NCBI GenBank assembly: GCA_041946865.1
Contig: JBHGBF010000213.1
Coordinates: forward strand, 1 to 16,503
Reading direction: 5' to 3'
DNA: 16,503 nt
Origin: RPQK01 sp041946865
GTDB lineage: Bacteria > Acidobacteriota > UBA6911 > RPQK01
The notes below the pieces were generated by a model that worked only from the letters and a program-made list of their open reading frames with translations, ran no database searches and had not been told where the DNA came from. Every line of letters starts with the position of its first letter. Position 1 is the stretch's first letter. The translations under genes were made by a program, and so were the position numbers. This document shows, in pieces, positions 6,474 through 14,750 of the stretch.

Positions 6474-6886
6474 ATCTGATAGGAGAGGATGCCGTCCTGG
6501 CTGATCTTGCGCCGGACCAGATCCTGCATGCTGATGGCCGAAAGCTTGTCCAGAAAGTCTTTCTCAACTTCGCGCCACACCGTGTGCACCATCGAGTCAG
6601 CCGACAGGTGTCGATCCAGAAGAGTCAGTTCGCCCTCTACGGCCTCGACCACGTCCTTCAGGGTAATCGCGGAAGGTTGCTTCCCCAGGAGATAGCCGCC
6701 CGACGCTCCGCGAACACTCTTAACCAGCCCGGCTTTCTTCAGCTGGATCAGGATCTGCTCCAGAAAACGGAGCGGAATGCCTTGGCGAGTGCTGATCTCG
6801 CGCGCCTGAACCTGGCGGTCGGAACCTTCCAAGGCCAGCTCAAACAAGGCCAAGACGGCGTATTCAACTCGTGCTGTGATCTTCAT
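6470..6886 (-). CDS. Rrf2-family transcriptional regulator without Fe-S cysteines
   Basis: 138 residues, typical Rrf2 length. The winged helix-turn-helix covers about residues 1-75: MKITARVEYAVLALFELAL, then EISTRQGIPLRFLEQILIQLKKAGLVKSVRGASGGYLLGK, the family's diagnostic stretch. A dimerisation helix follows (about 100-125). The protein contains no cysteine at all, so unlike IscR, NsrR or RsrR it cannot hold an Fe-S cluster. It is closer in type to CymR-like members that sense through a partner protein. It has its own strong promoter immediately upstream. It is divergent from the M48 protease gene, a plausible regulatory target along with its own gene; this is inference. AGGA lies eight bases before the ATG. 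Confidence 0.9.
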   Translation of the reverse strand: MKITARVEYAVLALFELALEGSDRQVQAREISTRQGIPLRFLEQILIQLKKAGLVKSVRGASGGYLLGKQPSAITLKDVVEAVEGELTLLDRHLSADSMVHTVWREVEKDFLDKLSAISMQDLVRRKISQDGILSYQI

Positions 6887-6918
6887 TTACATAATTCCTA
6901 TCGTATTGGTCGATTTTT

Positions 6919-6947
6919 ATCATAGGAGCGTCGCAGCGGGGTGTCAA
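6919..6947 (-). promoter_or_regulatory. Near-consensus sigma-70 promoter of the Rrf2-type gene
   Basis: On the minus strand, TTGACA (6947-6942, perfect -35), a 17-bp spacer and TATGAT (6924-6919, five of six) form the best promoter in the window. Transcription should start near 6912, about 26 bases before the ATG. Such a strong promoter before a regulator suggests control by repression. The short leader (6887-6918) would be the place for an operator, but I see no convincing symmetric site. Confidence 0.75.
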
Positions 6948-6972
6948 GATCGGCTTCTGGGCCCGTTGTGGC

Positions 6973-6978
6973 TATAAT
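6973..6978 (+). promoter_or_regulatory. TATAAT -10 box upstream of the M48 protease gene
   Basis: A perfect TATAAT lies 38 bases before the ATG at 7017, leaving a leader of about 30 bases with a GGAG eight bases before the start. No good -35 is visible at 17-18 bp. It is within 30 bp of the divergent Rrf2 gene's -35, so the two promoters are close enough to share control. Confidence 0.45.
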
Positions 6979-7016
6979 GGTCAAAAGTCCTAGCTGTTGC
7001 CCGCCGGAGCATAAGC

Positions 7017-8501
7017 ATGAAAAATCCCTTCCGAGTCCGTTTTCTCGTTTTCTGGTTGTCGGTGGTCGCGCTCCTGACCGGGCTATATCCCGGTTGCGCC
7101 CGCAACCCGGTAACTGGGAAGCGGCAAATCGCCCTGATTTCCGAGCAACAGGAGATCCAGATGGGTCGCGAGGCTCATCCTCAGGTGCTCCGGCAGTACG
7201 GTCGCCTGGACAATCCGCAGGTTCAGACCTACATTGATGGAATCGGCCAGCGGCTGGCCGGCATTTCACACCGTCCGGGGCTTGAATGGCACTTCACGGT
7301 CGTCGATGTGCCGGTGGTCAATGCCTTCGCCCTTCCCGGCGGTTACATTTATGTGACGCGCGAGATCATGGCTTACATGAACAACGAAGCCGAGTTGGCG
7401 GGCGTTCTGGGACACGAGATCGGGCATGTGACCGCCCGGCACTCGGTGGAGCAGATCAGCAAGGCCCAGTTGTTCAGTCTCGGTCTCGGGATCGGCAGCA
7501 TCGTGTCTCCCACCCTCCAGCAGTTAAGCGGGCTGGCCGAGAGCGGGCTGGGCCTTTTGTTCCTGAAATACGGGCGCGATGACGAACGCCAGTCCGACGA
7601 GCTGGGCATCAAGTACATGTTCGAGGCCGGTTATGATCCGAGGAAGATGGTCGAATTCTTCGAGGTTTTCGAGCGGCTGCAGGAGAAGTCCGGAGAAGTC
7701 TTGCCCAGCTGGCTGTCCACGCACCCCTCGCCCCCGCACCGTATCAAGAGGACGAGCGAGGAGGCCCGGCAGGCGCTGGCAAGTCGGCCGGCCACCGACC
7801 TGAGGGTGGCGCGGGAGCCCTATTTGCGGCAGATAGGCGGAGTCGTGTATGGCGAGAATCCTCGAGAAGGTTTTACCCAGGACGGCTGGTTCCTCCACCC
7901 GGATCTGCGCTTCCGCATCCGTTTTCCGAACGGCTGGAGAGTTCAGAACACGCGAAACGCGGTCGTGGCGGCCGAGCCGAACGGGGCTGCCGCCATTCAG
8001 CTGACGCTCGCTTCGGAGCGCCGTGCGCCCGAGGACTACGCCGCCCTGCTGGCTAATCAGCCGGGGGTAAGGCTGGTGAGCGGAGACCGAACCTCGATAA
8101 ACGGCAACCCTTCTTTCCTGGGCGTTTACGAAGTGGTCAACCAGAACAGTGGTCAGGCCATTGGGGCGCTGGCGGCCTTTATTTCTTACCGGGAGAATCT
8201 ATACCAGGTTGTCGGCATCACTTCTCGGGACCGATTCCGCTCGGCAAGCGACGTTTTTGAACCGACTCTGACCAGCTTTGCCGCACTGAATGACAGCCGG
8301 GCACTGAGCGTGCAGCCGGACCGGATTCGGATTGTCGAGGCGCGAGAGGGACAGACGCTGCGCGACCTCGCCGGGCGCGTTCAGAACCCCAGGGTCAAGC
8401 TGGAAGACCTGGCCCTCTTGAACCGGCTGGAGCCCGATGAGCCGATCCGCGGCGGAGTCGAAGTGAAATTGATCGAGCCCGGACGCAGGATGGGGGACTG
8501 A
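7017..8501 (+). CDS. M48-family zinc metalloprotease lipoprotein with C-terminal LysM-like segment
   Basis: 494 residues. Residues 1-27 are a basic then hydrophobic signal ending in YPGC, with C27 the likely lipid attachment site; the following ARNPVTGKRQIALISEQQEIQMG is typical of BepA/YfgC-like periplasmic M48 proteins. The zinc site is H133-E-I-G-H137 in LGHEIGHVTARH, with the third ligand probably E190 in RDDERQSDELG, and the family's THPSPPHRI follows near residue 240. Residues about 285-415 form a separate domain of unknown role. Residues about 436-487 (DRIRIVEAREGQTLRDLAGRVQNPRVKLEDLALLNRL) look like a LysM-type peptidoglycan-binding module. Likely role: quality control of envelope proteins. 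It is longer than plain BepA and lacks the TPR tail. It converges on the rhomboid gene with an 11-bp gap. Confidence 0.9.
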   Translation: MKNPFRVRFLVFWLSVVALLTGLYPGCARNPVTGKRQIALISEQQEIQMGREAHPQVLRQYGRLDNPQVQTYIDGIGQRLAGISHRPGLEWHFTVVDVPVVNAFALPGGYIYVTREIMAYMNNEAELAGVLGHEIGHVTARHSVEQISKAQLFSLGLGIGSIVSPTLQQLSGLAESGLGLLFLKYGRDDERQSDELGIKYMFEAGYDPRKMVEFFEVFERLQEKSGEVLPSWLSTHPSPPHRIKRTSEEARQALASRPATDLRVAREPYLRQIGGVVYGENPREGFTQDGWFLHPDLRFRIRFPNGWRVQNTRNAVVAAEPNGAAAIQLTLASERRAPEDYAALLANQPGVRLVSGDRTSINGNPSFLGVYEVVNQNSGQAIGALAAFISYRENLYQVVGITSRDRFRSASDVFEPTLTSFAALNDSRALSVQPDRIRIVEAREGQTLRDLAGRVQNPRVKLEDLALLNRLEPDEPIRGGVEVKLIEPGRRMGD

Positions 8502-8512
8502 GGAAATCTGCG

Positions 8513-9259
8513 CTAATTGATCCAGAAATCGTCTTCTTTGCGACGACTGCGGGGATTGCTGTAAGGCGGCCTGGCGGTTCGGTCGCGGCGCCCCCCCTGA
8601 TACAGCCGAAAGTGCCGCTCCATCCGGTGCAGTCTCCACTTGTAGTAGCTTTCGCGTATTCTGGACGGGCTCGTCCATCCTTTCATGTAAAGGAATGCAA
8701 AGGCCATCCCGCCCAGATGCGCGAAGTGATCGACTGCCGTCCCGGTGCTCGCGAAAGCGGAAAGAAAGGCAATGGCGCCCAGAATCGCGACAAAGTACTT
8801 CACCTTGACCGGAATCAGGAAGCTGACATACACCAGCCGATCGGGAAACATCATCCCGTAGGCCATGAGGACGCCGTACACGGCGCCGCTTGCGCCAATT
8901 GTTGGAATCGGTGAGCTGGGATGGGCCATTATGGAAAGGACTCCGGCGCCCACGCCCGTAAAGAAGAAAAACCCCAGGAATTTGGAACCGCCCCAATACC
9001 GTTCGAGCTCCGAGCCGAACATCCAAAGCCCGAACATATTAAACAAGAGATGCAAGAATCCGGCGTGGAGGAAAAGGTAGGTGAAGGGCTGCCAGAGGAA
9101 CAAGTGGCTGATGACCAGATACGGGGTCAGTCCGAAGAAGTGGACCATGGCGCCCGGCGCAGGAATCTGCGCGAGAAAGCCGATCACGCACGCGATAACA
9201 ATGTATTTTACGGTGGGGGTGAGACTGGGTCCTATGGTGAGGTAACGCCCGTAAGCCAT
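8513..9259 (-). CDS. Rhomboid-family intramembrane serine protease
   Basis: 248 residues with about six membrane segments between residues 16 and 192. Family motifs: the loop and helix HLLFNMFGLWMFG (70-82), the catalytic serine S124 in GASGAVYG, and the catalytic histidine, most likely H181, in DHFAHLGGMAFAF. Rhomboids cut substrate proteins inside or near the membrane. The C-terminal 50 residues are a basic, hydrophilic cytoplasmic tail (KWRLHRMERHFRLYQGGRRDR) of unknown use. The ATG at 9259 has only a weak AAGG right beside it. It is convergent with the M48 protease, putting two membrane or envelope proteases side by side, although they cannot share a transcript. Confidence 0.93.
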   Translation of the reverse strand: MAYGRYLTIGPSLTPTVKYIVIACVIGFLAQIPAPGAMVHFFGLTPYLVISHLFLWQPFTYLFLHAGFLHLLFNMFGLWMFGSELERYWGGSKFLGFFFFTGVGAGVLSIMAHPSSPIPTIGASGAVYGVLMAYGMMFPDRLVYVSFLIPVKVKYFVAILGAIAFLSAFASTGTAVDHFAHLGGMAFAFLYMKGWTSPSRIRESYYKWRLHRMERHFRLYQGGRRDRTARPPYSNPRSRRKEDDFWIN

Positions 9260-9557
9260 CCTTAGCCATCATAGCATGAAGGAGGGAGGGCCGTGAGACG
9301 GGGTGTGGACAGCCGTGGTTAGCGGTCGACCCGCTTTAATCCGAAGACATGTCTGGGCATCTTACCCAAGCCGATTGGCGATTGAAGAAATTGAACGTAT
9401 AAGCCGGTAGTTCCGAGCACTCTTTCGGAGTGCGGCAGCCATGGCCGCCGCACTCCGAAAGCAGAGCCGCGTCCTTCAGAAACGGAAAGGAAACTTGGTT
9501 GAGAAGATGATATGTACGAGGATAGTCGATGGAGATTGAGGCATTTAAGGTTCCCCT
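9260..9557. other. Noncoding interval between the rhomboid gene and the ahcY 3' end
   Basis: About 300 bases with no convincing gene. A minus-strand open frame here (up to 93 codons) has no family pattern, runs through a palindrome and lacks a ribosome site. The recognisable content is the 15-bp-arm hairpin at 9422-9461. Base composition is visibly more AT-rich (for example 9480-9560) than in the neighbouring genes, which fits noncoding or inserted DNA. Confidence 0.6.
9422..9461. repeat. Perfect 15-bp-arm palindrome (REP-like hairpin)
   Basis: CTTTCGGAGTGCGGC (9422-9436) is perfectly inverted as GCCGCACTCCGAAAG (9447-9461) around a 10-base loop that itself contains the palindrome GCCATGGC. 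There is no T-tract on either side, so it is not a standard terminator. The shape and position, downstream of ahcY and upstream of the rhomboid gene, resemble dispersed intergenic palindromes mobilised by REP-associated transposases. No second copy lies in the window. Confidence 0.75.
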
Positions 9558-10892
9558 TCAGGATGGCTTGGACCGAAAAACGGTCCATAAATCGGACCAA
9601 GGCAACACATGGCTATAAACTGTTGTAGGAAATGATTTTATGTGGTGTATTTGCCATGTGTTACCTTGGGAGGGAAGTAACCGCTCAGTTTTCTGCGAGC
9701 GAAGCGGCAGGCGCTTTTGGAGTTCAGCATGCCCCTGGTCGATCTCCGGCGGCACCACGTACACTCGAGGTTCAAGCTCGGAATGGTGCTTTGCCAGGTA
9801 TTCTGCCGAAAGGGCCTGGTTGGCGAAAGACATATCCATGACCGAGGCAGGATGGCCCTCGGCTGCGGCCAGGTTGACGAGGCGGCCCTCGCCGAGGAGA
9901 TTGATCCGGCGGCCGTCGCGAAGAGTGTACTCATCTACGAACTCTCGGATCCGTCGCTTTTTCACGGCCAGCTTTTCGAGCGCCGGAATCTCCAGCTCGA
10001 CATTGAAATGACCCGAATTGCAGACCACGGCGCCGTCCGGCATCGCCTCAAAATGTTCCTTGCGGACGACATGCTTGTTTCCGGTCAGAGTGATGAAGAT
10101 CCGGCCGATCGGCGCGGCCTGGCTCATCGGCATCACCTGGAATCCGTCCATGAGGGCTTCCAGCGCACGAACCGGATTGATCTCGGTAACAATCACGTGG
10201 GCGCCCATACCGCGGGCGCGCATGGCGACGCCGCGTCCGCACCAGCCGTAGCCGGCCACGACCACCGTGTTTCCGGCCATCAACAGGTTGGTTGCCCGCA
10301 ACACTCCGTCAATCGTTGACTGACCGGTCCCGTAGCGATTATCGAAAAGGTGTTTGGTGTCGGCGTCGTTAACGGCAATGACCGGGAACTTCAGCACCTT
10401 GTTTTCAGCCATGCTTCGCAGGCGAATGATCCCTGTCGTCGTTTCCTCGGTCCCCCCGATGACGTGCGGTATCAGCTCCTTTCGCCGGGAAAGAACCGTG
10501 GTCACGAGGTCGGCGCCGTCGTCCATCGTGATCTGCGGCCCGTGTTCGAGGGCCGAGGTGATGTGAGCGTAGTACTTGTCGTTGTCCTCTCCCTTGATCG
10601 CGAACACCGGGAGATCGTAGTGTTTGACAAGCGCCGCTGCGACATCGTCCTGAGTGCTGAGAGGATTGGAGGCGCACAGGCGCAGCTGGGCGCCTCCGGC
10701 CTTAAGCGTCAAAGCAAGATTCGCCGTCTCGGTCGTCACATGCAGGCACGCCGAGATGCGAACTCCGGCGAGAGGCTTTTCAGCTTCAAAGCGTTGGCGA
10801 ATCTGCTTGAGGACGGGCATGGACTGGTCGGCCCAATCGATCTTGTTCCTCCCCTTGTCGGCCAGACCCAAATCCCTGACATCGAAATCCAT
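9558..10892 (-). CDS. ahcY: S-adenosylhomocysteine hydrolase with aberrant C-terminus
   Basis: 444 residues as open frame; family members of this short (Thermotoga-like) type usually have about 405-425. AhcY splits S-adenosylhomocysteine reversibly into adenosine and homocysteine using bound NAD. Residues 1-385 are well conserved: H51 in ACLHVTTETANL, D125 in TMDDGADLV, E150 in GGTEETTTG, K180 and D184-N185 in DADTKHLFDNRYGTGQS, the NAD motif GYGWCGRG (214-221), H295 in CNSGHFN and H347 in AAAEGHPASVMDMSF. After PPEID (381-385) the expected tail, with an LT-x-EQ-x-x-YL-x-SW-type ending that supplies the Lys and Tyr touching NAD of the neighbouring subunit, is not recognisable in this frame or the other two. 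Instead the last 59 residues run through an inverted repeat (9597-9669). AAGGAG lies before the ATG. It follows metK. Confidence 0.88.
   Translation of the reverse strand: MDFDVRDLGLADKGRNKIDWADQSMPVLKQIRQRFEAEKPLAGVRISACLHVTTETANLALTLKAGGAQLRLCASNPLSTQDDVAAALVKHYDLPVFAIKGEDNDKYYAHITSALEHGPQITMDDGADLVTTVLSRRKELIPHVIGGTEETTTGIIRLRSMAENKVLKFPVIAVNDADTKHLFDNRYGTGQSTIDGVLRATNLLMAGNTVVVAGYGWCGRGVAMRARGMGAHVIVTEINPVRALEALMDGFQVMPMSQAAPIGRIFITLTGNKHVVRKEHFEAMPDGAVVCNSGHFNVELEIPALEKLAVKKRRIREFVDEYTLRDGRRINLLGEGRLVNLAAAEGHPASVMDMSFANQALSAEYLAKHHSELEPRVYVVPPEIDQGHAELQKRLPLRSQKTERLLPSQGNTWQIHHIKSFPTTVYSHVLPWSDLWTVFRSKPS
9569..9587 (-). repeat. Short hairpin at the ahcY 3' end
   Basis: TGGACCG (9569-9575) pairs with CGGTCCA (9581-9587) around five A residues on the plus strand (five T on the minus strand, the ahcY sense). 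It lies just before the stop codon of the ahcY open frame. There is no T-tract after it in the ahcY direction, so termination is only a possibility. Confidence 0.5.
9597..9669. repeat. Long inverted repeat with 17-bp arms inside the ahcY tail
   Basis: CCAAGGCAACACATGGC (9597-9613) is repeated inverted as GCCATGTGTTACCTTGG (9653-9669), 16 of 17 positions pairing, around a 39-base AT-rich centre. The centre encodes no recognisable protein. The AT-rich core and near-perfect ends are like a miniature inverted-repeat element or a large RNA hairpin. I see no clear target-site duplication next to the arms. Confidence 0.75.
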
Positions 10893-10908
10893 AGGTGCTC
10901 CTTTGAGG

Positions 10909-10978
10909 GGTTCCAGGCTAAAGGTTCAGAGGTTCAGAGGTCGAGCCCTGGACGTCTGGGGCCTGTGGGCCTGGAACC
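10909..10978. repeat. Inverted repeat between metK and ahcY, with internal GGTTCAGA direct repeats
   Basis: GGTTCCAGGC (10909-10918) pairs perfectly with GCCTGGAACC (10969-10978) around a 50-base interior. Two adjacent copies of GGTTCAGA (10923-10938) lie inside. It fills most of the 91-bp gap between metK and ahcY and would form a hairpin in the shared transcript. There is no T-run, so full termination is unlikely; it may attenuate or protect the RNA, or be a dispersed repeat. It does not match the SAH or SAM riboswitch layouts I know. Confidence 0.65.
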
Positions 10979-10983
10979 TTTTA

Positions 10984-12150
<1,167 letters not shown>

Positions 12151-12190
12151 ACTCCTCCTTGTTGCCCCATGTATTTACAGCCGACGCGCG

Positions 12191-12233
12191 ACAAACAAAA
12201 AAAAGAAAACCTAGCACACGCCCGCGGGAGTGT
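12191..12233 (-). terminator. Weak terminator-like hairpin plus T-tract after argF
   Basis: In the minus-strand sense, an imperfect stem built on ACAC-n-CCC/GGG-n-GTGT (12233-12216) is followed six bases later by a T-rich run of 19 bases (12209-12191). This could end the argRGHF transcript. The stem is short, and the same bases form the spacer of the metK promoter, so the terminator reading is tentative. Confidence 0.3.
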
Positions 12234-12236
12234 CAA
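12208..12236 (-). promoter_or_regulatory. Probable metK promoter
   Basis: On the minus strand, a perfect TTGACA (12236-12231), a 17-bp spacer and TAGGTT (12213-12208) lie in the gap between argF and metK. The start would be near 12201, giving a leader of about 50 bases. That leader is too short for the known SAM riboswitch classes, and none is visible. The -10 is a poor match, so strength is uncertain. Confidence 0.5.
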
Positions 12237-12273
12237 ACCATTGACCTGGTGTCGCCGTTCGTCTTTTCTATGG

Positions 12274-13341
12274 TCAGCTCCAGCCGGCCCATTTGTCGAG
12301 TTGCAGGTAGCGCTCAAGCTCCCTCGGGGCCATCAGCAAGAGCATGAGGGCTTTTTGGACGTGCAGCCGGTTCTCTGCCTGCTCAAATACCAGAGACGCT
12401 TGAGAATCGATAACGGCGTCAGTAACCTCGTGATTCCGGTGCGCCGGGAGGCAATGCATGAAATAGGCATTTCGCCCGGTCATGGCCATGACCTCAGGCG
12501 TCACCTGGTATGACTCGAAGACCCGGATTCTTTCCCGCGCTTCGTCTTCCTGGCCCATGCTGACCCAGGTGTCGGTGTAAACCGCGTCCACGCCCTTCAG
12601 CCCTTCCAGGGAATCCGTCCAGCGGTAGCGGGACGTGTCAGACACGGCGAGCCGTCTGTAGTCGTCTGCCGCCCCTTCATACGGTTTGTGAGTGGTCGGA
12701 GTGATGGCGACAAACGACATGCCCGACAGCGCAGCGGCGTGAATCAGGGAGGCGCACACGTTGTTCCCGTCGCCGACAAACGCGAGCGTCTTACCCGAGA
12801 CGTCCCCCCATTTCTCCATCAGCGTGAAAGTGTCGGCAAGCGCCTGGCAGGGATGTTCCTCATCGGTCAGGGCGTTGATGACCGGGATCGAGCCGTGTTC
12901 TGCGAGCGTCACCACGGTCTGGTGCGAAAACGTCCGGGCCACGATACAGTCAAACCAGCGTTCCATATTCCTGGCGACGTCCGCCAGTGATTCCCGTCCT
13001 CCCAGTTTGCTGTCCTGGTAGTCGAGGTAAACCGCCTCGCCGCCCAGTTGTTTGACCCCCAGCTCAAACGTCAACCGTGTCCGCAGCGACGCCTTTTCAA
13101 AAAGCATGACGATGCTCTTTCCGGGCAACATCTGGCGGAAGTTGGCAGGATGCCGTTTGACTTCCTCACTGACGCGCATCAGCTGCCGCCACCGGGAGAC
13201 ACTCAGGTCTTTCAGAGAAATAAAATCGGTCAAGGTTCCTGCGTTCGACTTCGTTTCCATCTTTTCGCTTGCCTGTCGTCCAATGATTCCCTTATCCACG
13301 ATTCGCCTGGCGCCGCTCCTGAAAAACTCGCGCAAGATCAT
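12274..13341 (-). CDS. argF: Ornithine carbamoyltransferase
   Basis: 355 residues from the ATG at 13341, which overlaps the argH stop as ATGA and has AAGG six bases upstream. An internal ATG at 13260 would give 328 residues, closer to the family length, with the conserved part starting at once; the extra 27 residues (basic) show no family match, so this start is undecided. The enzyme joins carbamoyl phosphate and ornithine to citrulline. Motifs (numbering from 13341): carbamoyl-phosphate loop S85-L-R-T-R in FEKASLRTRLTFE, HPCQ at 164-167, ornithine loop D257 through S261-M-G, and HCLP at 296-299. The SMG loop separates it from aspartate carbamoyltransferase. It is the last gene of the arg operon. 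Confidence 0.95.
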   Translation of the reverse strand: MILREFFRSGARRIVDKGIIGRQASEKMETKSNAGTLTDFISLKDLSVSRWRQLMRVSEEVKRHPANFRQMLPGKSIVMLFEKASLRTRLTFELGVKQLGGEAVYLDYQDSKLGGRESLADVARNMERWFDCIVARTFSHQTVVTLAEHGSIPVINALTDEEHPCQALADTFTLMEKWGDVSGKTLAFVGDGNNVCASLIHAAALSGMSFVAITPTTHKPYEGAADDYRRLAVSDTSRYRWTDSLEGLKGVDAVYTDTWVSMGQEDEARERIRVFESYQVTPEVMAMTGRNAYFMHCLPAHRNHEVTDAVIDSQASLVFEQAENRLHVQKALMLLLMAPRELERYLQLDKWAGWS

Positions 13342-14750
13342 CCGTTGCCTTCACCGCTCTCGTCCTGCAGCCGGCTTTTCCAGAAATCCAGCTGCCCCTT
13401 GATTGACTGGAGCCCCGTGCTCCCCGGGTGACGCCGATGCTCGAGCACCCCGGCCGGGACCAGCACGCTGCGCACATCCTCGCCGCATTCCGGGATCACC
13501 GACCGGATCCTTTCCACCGGCAGCTCGTCCAGACGCGCTCCTTCACTGACACACAGAGCCACCAGCCGGCCGACCTTCTCGTGGGCGACCCGGAAGGGCA
13601 GCCCTCGTCCGACCAGGTATTCGGCCAGATCCGTGGCCATCAGGAAACCTTCGCGCAGGAAGGGGCCGACGCGCTCGGCGCGGATCTGAAAACCGCCGAT
13701 CACCAGCGGCAGGATCTCGAGCGTATCGCTCGTAATCGTGACTGCCGGGAACAGATGGTCCTTGTCCTGCTGGAGATCGCGATTGTAACTGGAAGGCAGG
13801 CCTTTCAGCAAAACCGCCAGGCCGGCGGCATGTCCCAGCACAGTGGCCGTCTTGCCGCGCGCCAGCTCCATCACGTCCGGGTTCTTTTTCTGCGGCATCA
13901 TGCTGCTTCCGGTACACAACGCATCGGGGAGCTCCACCCAGCCGACGGCGGTGCTGGACATGTAAACGAAGTCCTCCGCCAGCCGACTCCCGTGGATCAT
14001 GATCTGAGCGGCGATCTGCAAAAGCTCCAGAACAAAATCGCGATCGCCGACGACGTCGTAGCTGTTTCGAAAGGCCTCCGTGAATCCGAGAGAGCGGGCC
14101 GTCTGGCCCGGATCAAGCGGCAACGTGCTGCCCGCCAGGGCGCCGGCGCCCAGCGGTGAAACATCGTGCAGATCCAGGTACGAAGCCAGGCGGCGATAGT
14201 CCCGTTCGAACATCTCGACAAAGGACAGCAGGTAGTGAGCCCATGACACCGGCTGAGCGGCCTGCAAATGCGTCCAGCCGGGGTACAACTCACGCTGAAG
14301 CTCGTCGGCGCGTTTCACGAACGCGCGCTGAATCACGCGGATTCGCTCCTGCCAGTCCGACGCCACCTCCCGGCAAAAGAGCTTCAGGTCGAGCGCAACC
14401 TGGTCGTTCCGGCTCCGGCCGGTATGGACTTTGCCTCCCACCGGTCCCACGATCTCCTGGAGCCGGCGCTCGATGTTCATGTGGATGTCTTCAAGCTCCT
14501 CCCGGTAGGGAAAGGTTCCGGCGCCTATCTCGGCTTCGATGTGGTCAAGCCCCTCCTCTATGCGCTCCGCGTCTTTGGGCCCTAGAATGCCCTGGCCGGC
14601 GAGCATGCGGACGTGCGCGCGGCTGCCCCGGATGTCGTAGGCGGCCAGCCGCCGGTCCAGGTGAAGCGAGCCCGTGTACCGCCTTACCAGAGGATCGGTT
14701 TCCGACTGGAAGCGGCCGCCCCACGGGTTCGTGTGCGTTTTACCCTTCAT
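13338..14750 (-). CDS. argH: Argininosuccinate lyase
   Basis: 470 residues, normal length. It cleaves argininosuccinate to arginine and fumarate as a tetramer of the fumarase/aspartase superfamily. Superfamily signature GSSMMPQKKNPD at 281-292 contains the flexible catalytic-serine loop. HTGRSRNDQ (109-117) and GWTHLQAAQP (159-168, with catalytic H161) complete the three conserved regions that form each active site. The N-terminal PWGGRF is also typical. The ATG overlaps the argG stop in ATGA (14750-14747), and its own stop overlaps the argF start in the same way. Translation is therefore probably coupled along argG-argH-argF. Confidence 0.97.
   Translation of the reverse strand: MKGKTHTNPWGGRFQSETDPLVRRYTGSLHLDRRLAAYDIRGSRAHVRMLAGQGILGPKDAERIEEGLDHIEAEIGAGTFPYREELEDIHMNIERRLQEIVGPVGGKVHTGRSRNDQVALDLKLFCREVASDWQERIRVIQRAFVKRADELQRELYPGWTHLQAAQPVSWAHYLLSFVEMFERDYRRLASYLDLHDVSPLGAGALAGSTLPLDPGQTARSLGFTEAFRNSYDVVGDRDFVLELLQIAAQIMIHGSRLAEDFVYMSSTAVGWVELPDALCTGSSMMPQKKNPDVMELARGKTATVLGHAAGLAVLLKGLPSSYNRDLQQDKDHLFPAVTITSDTLEILPLVIGGFQIRAERVGPFLREGFLMATDLAEYLVGRGLPFRVAHEKVGRLVALCVSEGARLDELPVERIRSVIPECGEDVRSVLVPAGVLEHRRHPGSTGLQSIKGQLDFWKSRLQDESGEGNG

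Noticed and set aside
6887..6930. Symmetric Rrf2 operator around CCTAT...ATAGG
   Set aside because: Only five bases pair on each side with a wide gap, too weak to claim.
9319..9600. Minus-strand open frame of 93 codons as a small gene
   Set aside because: It runs across the 9422-9461 palindrome, overlaps the ahcY 3' end, has no ribosome site and no family-like pattern.
9422..9669. Insertion sequence or CRISPR array
   Set aside because: There is no transposase gene and no regularly spaced direct repeats; only unrelated palindromes of different sequence.
9638..9740. Simple frameshift as the explanation of the AhcY tail
   Set aside because: The alternative minus-strand frames were read through the region. 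One stops early and the other gives a Ser/Arg-rich tail with no AhcY C-terminal motif, so a single indel does not restore it.
10893..10983. SAH riboswitch upstream of ahcY
   Set aside because: The conserved core of the SAH element is absent; only a simple inverted repeat and direct repeats are visible. Kept as a structured spacer, not a riboswitch.
12151..12273. Possible SAM riboswitch upstream of metK
   Set aside because: The leader after the likely promoter is only about 50 bases, mostly T-rich, and shows none of the SAM-I, SAM-II or SAM-IV conserved elements I could recognise.
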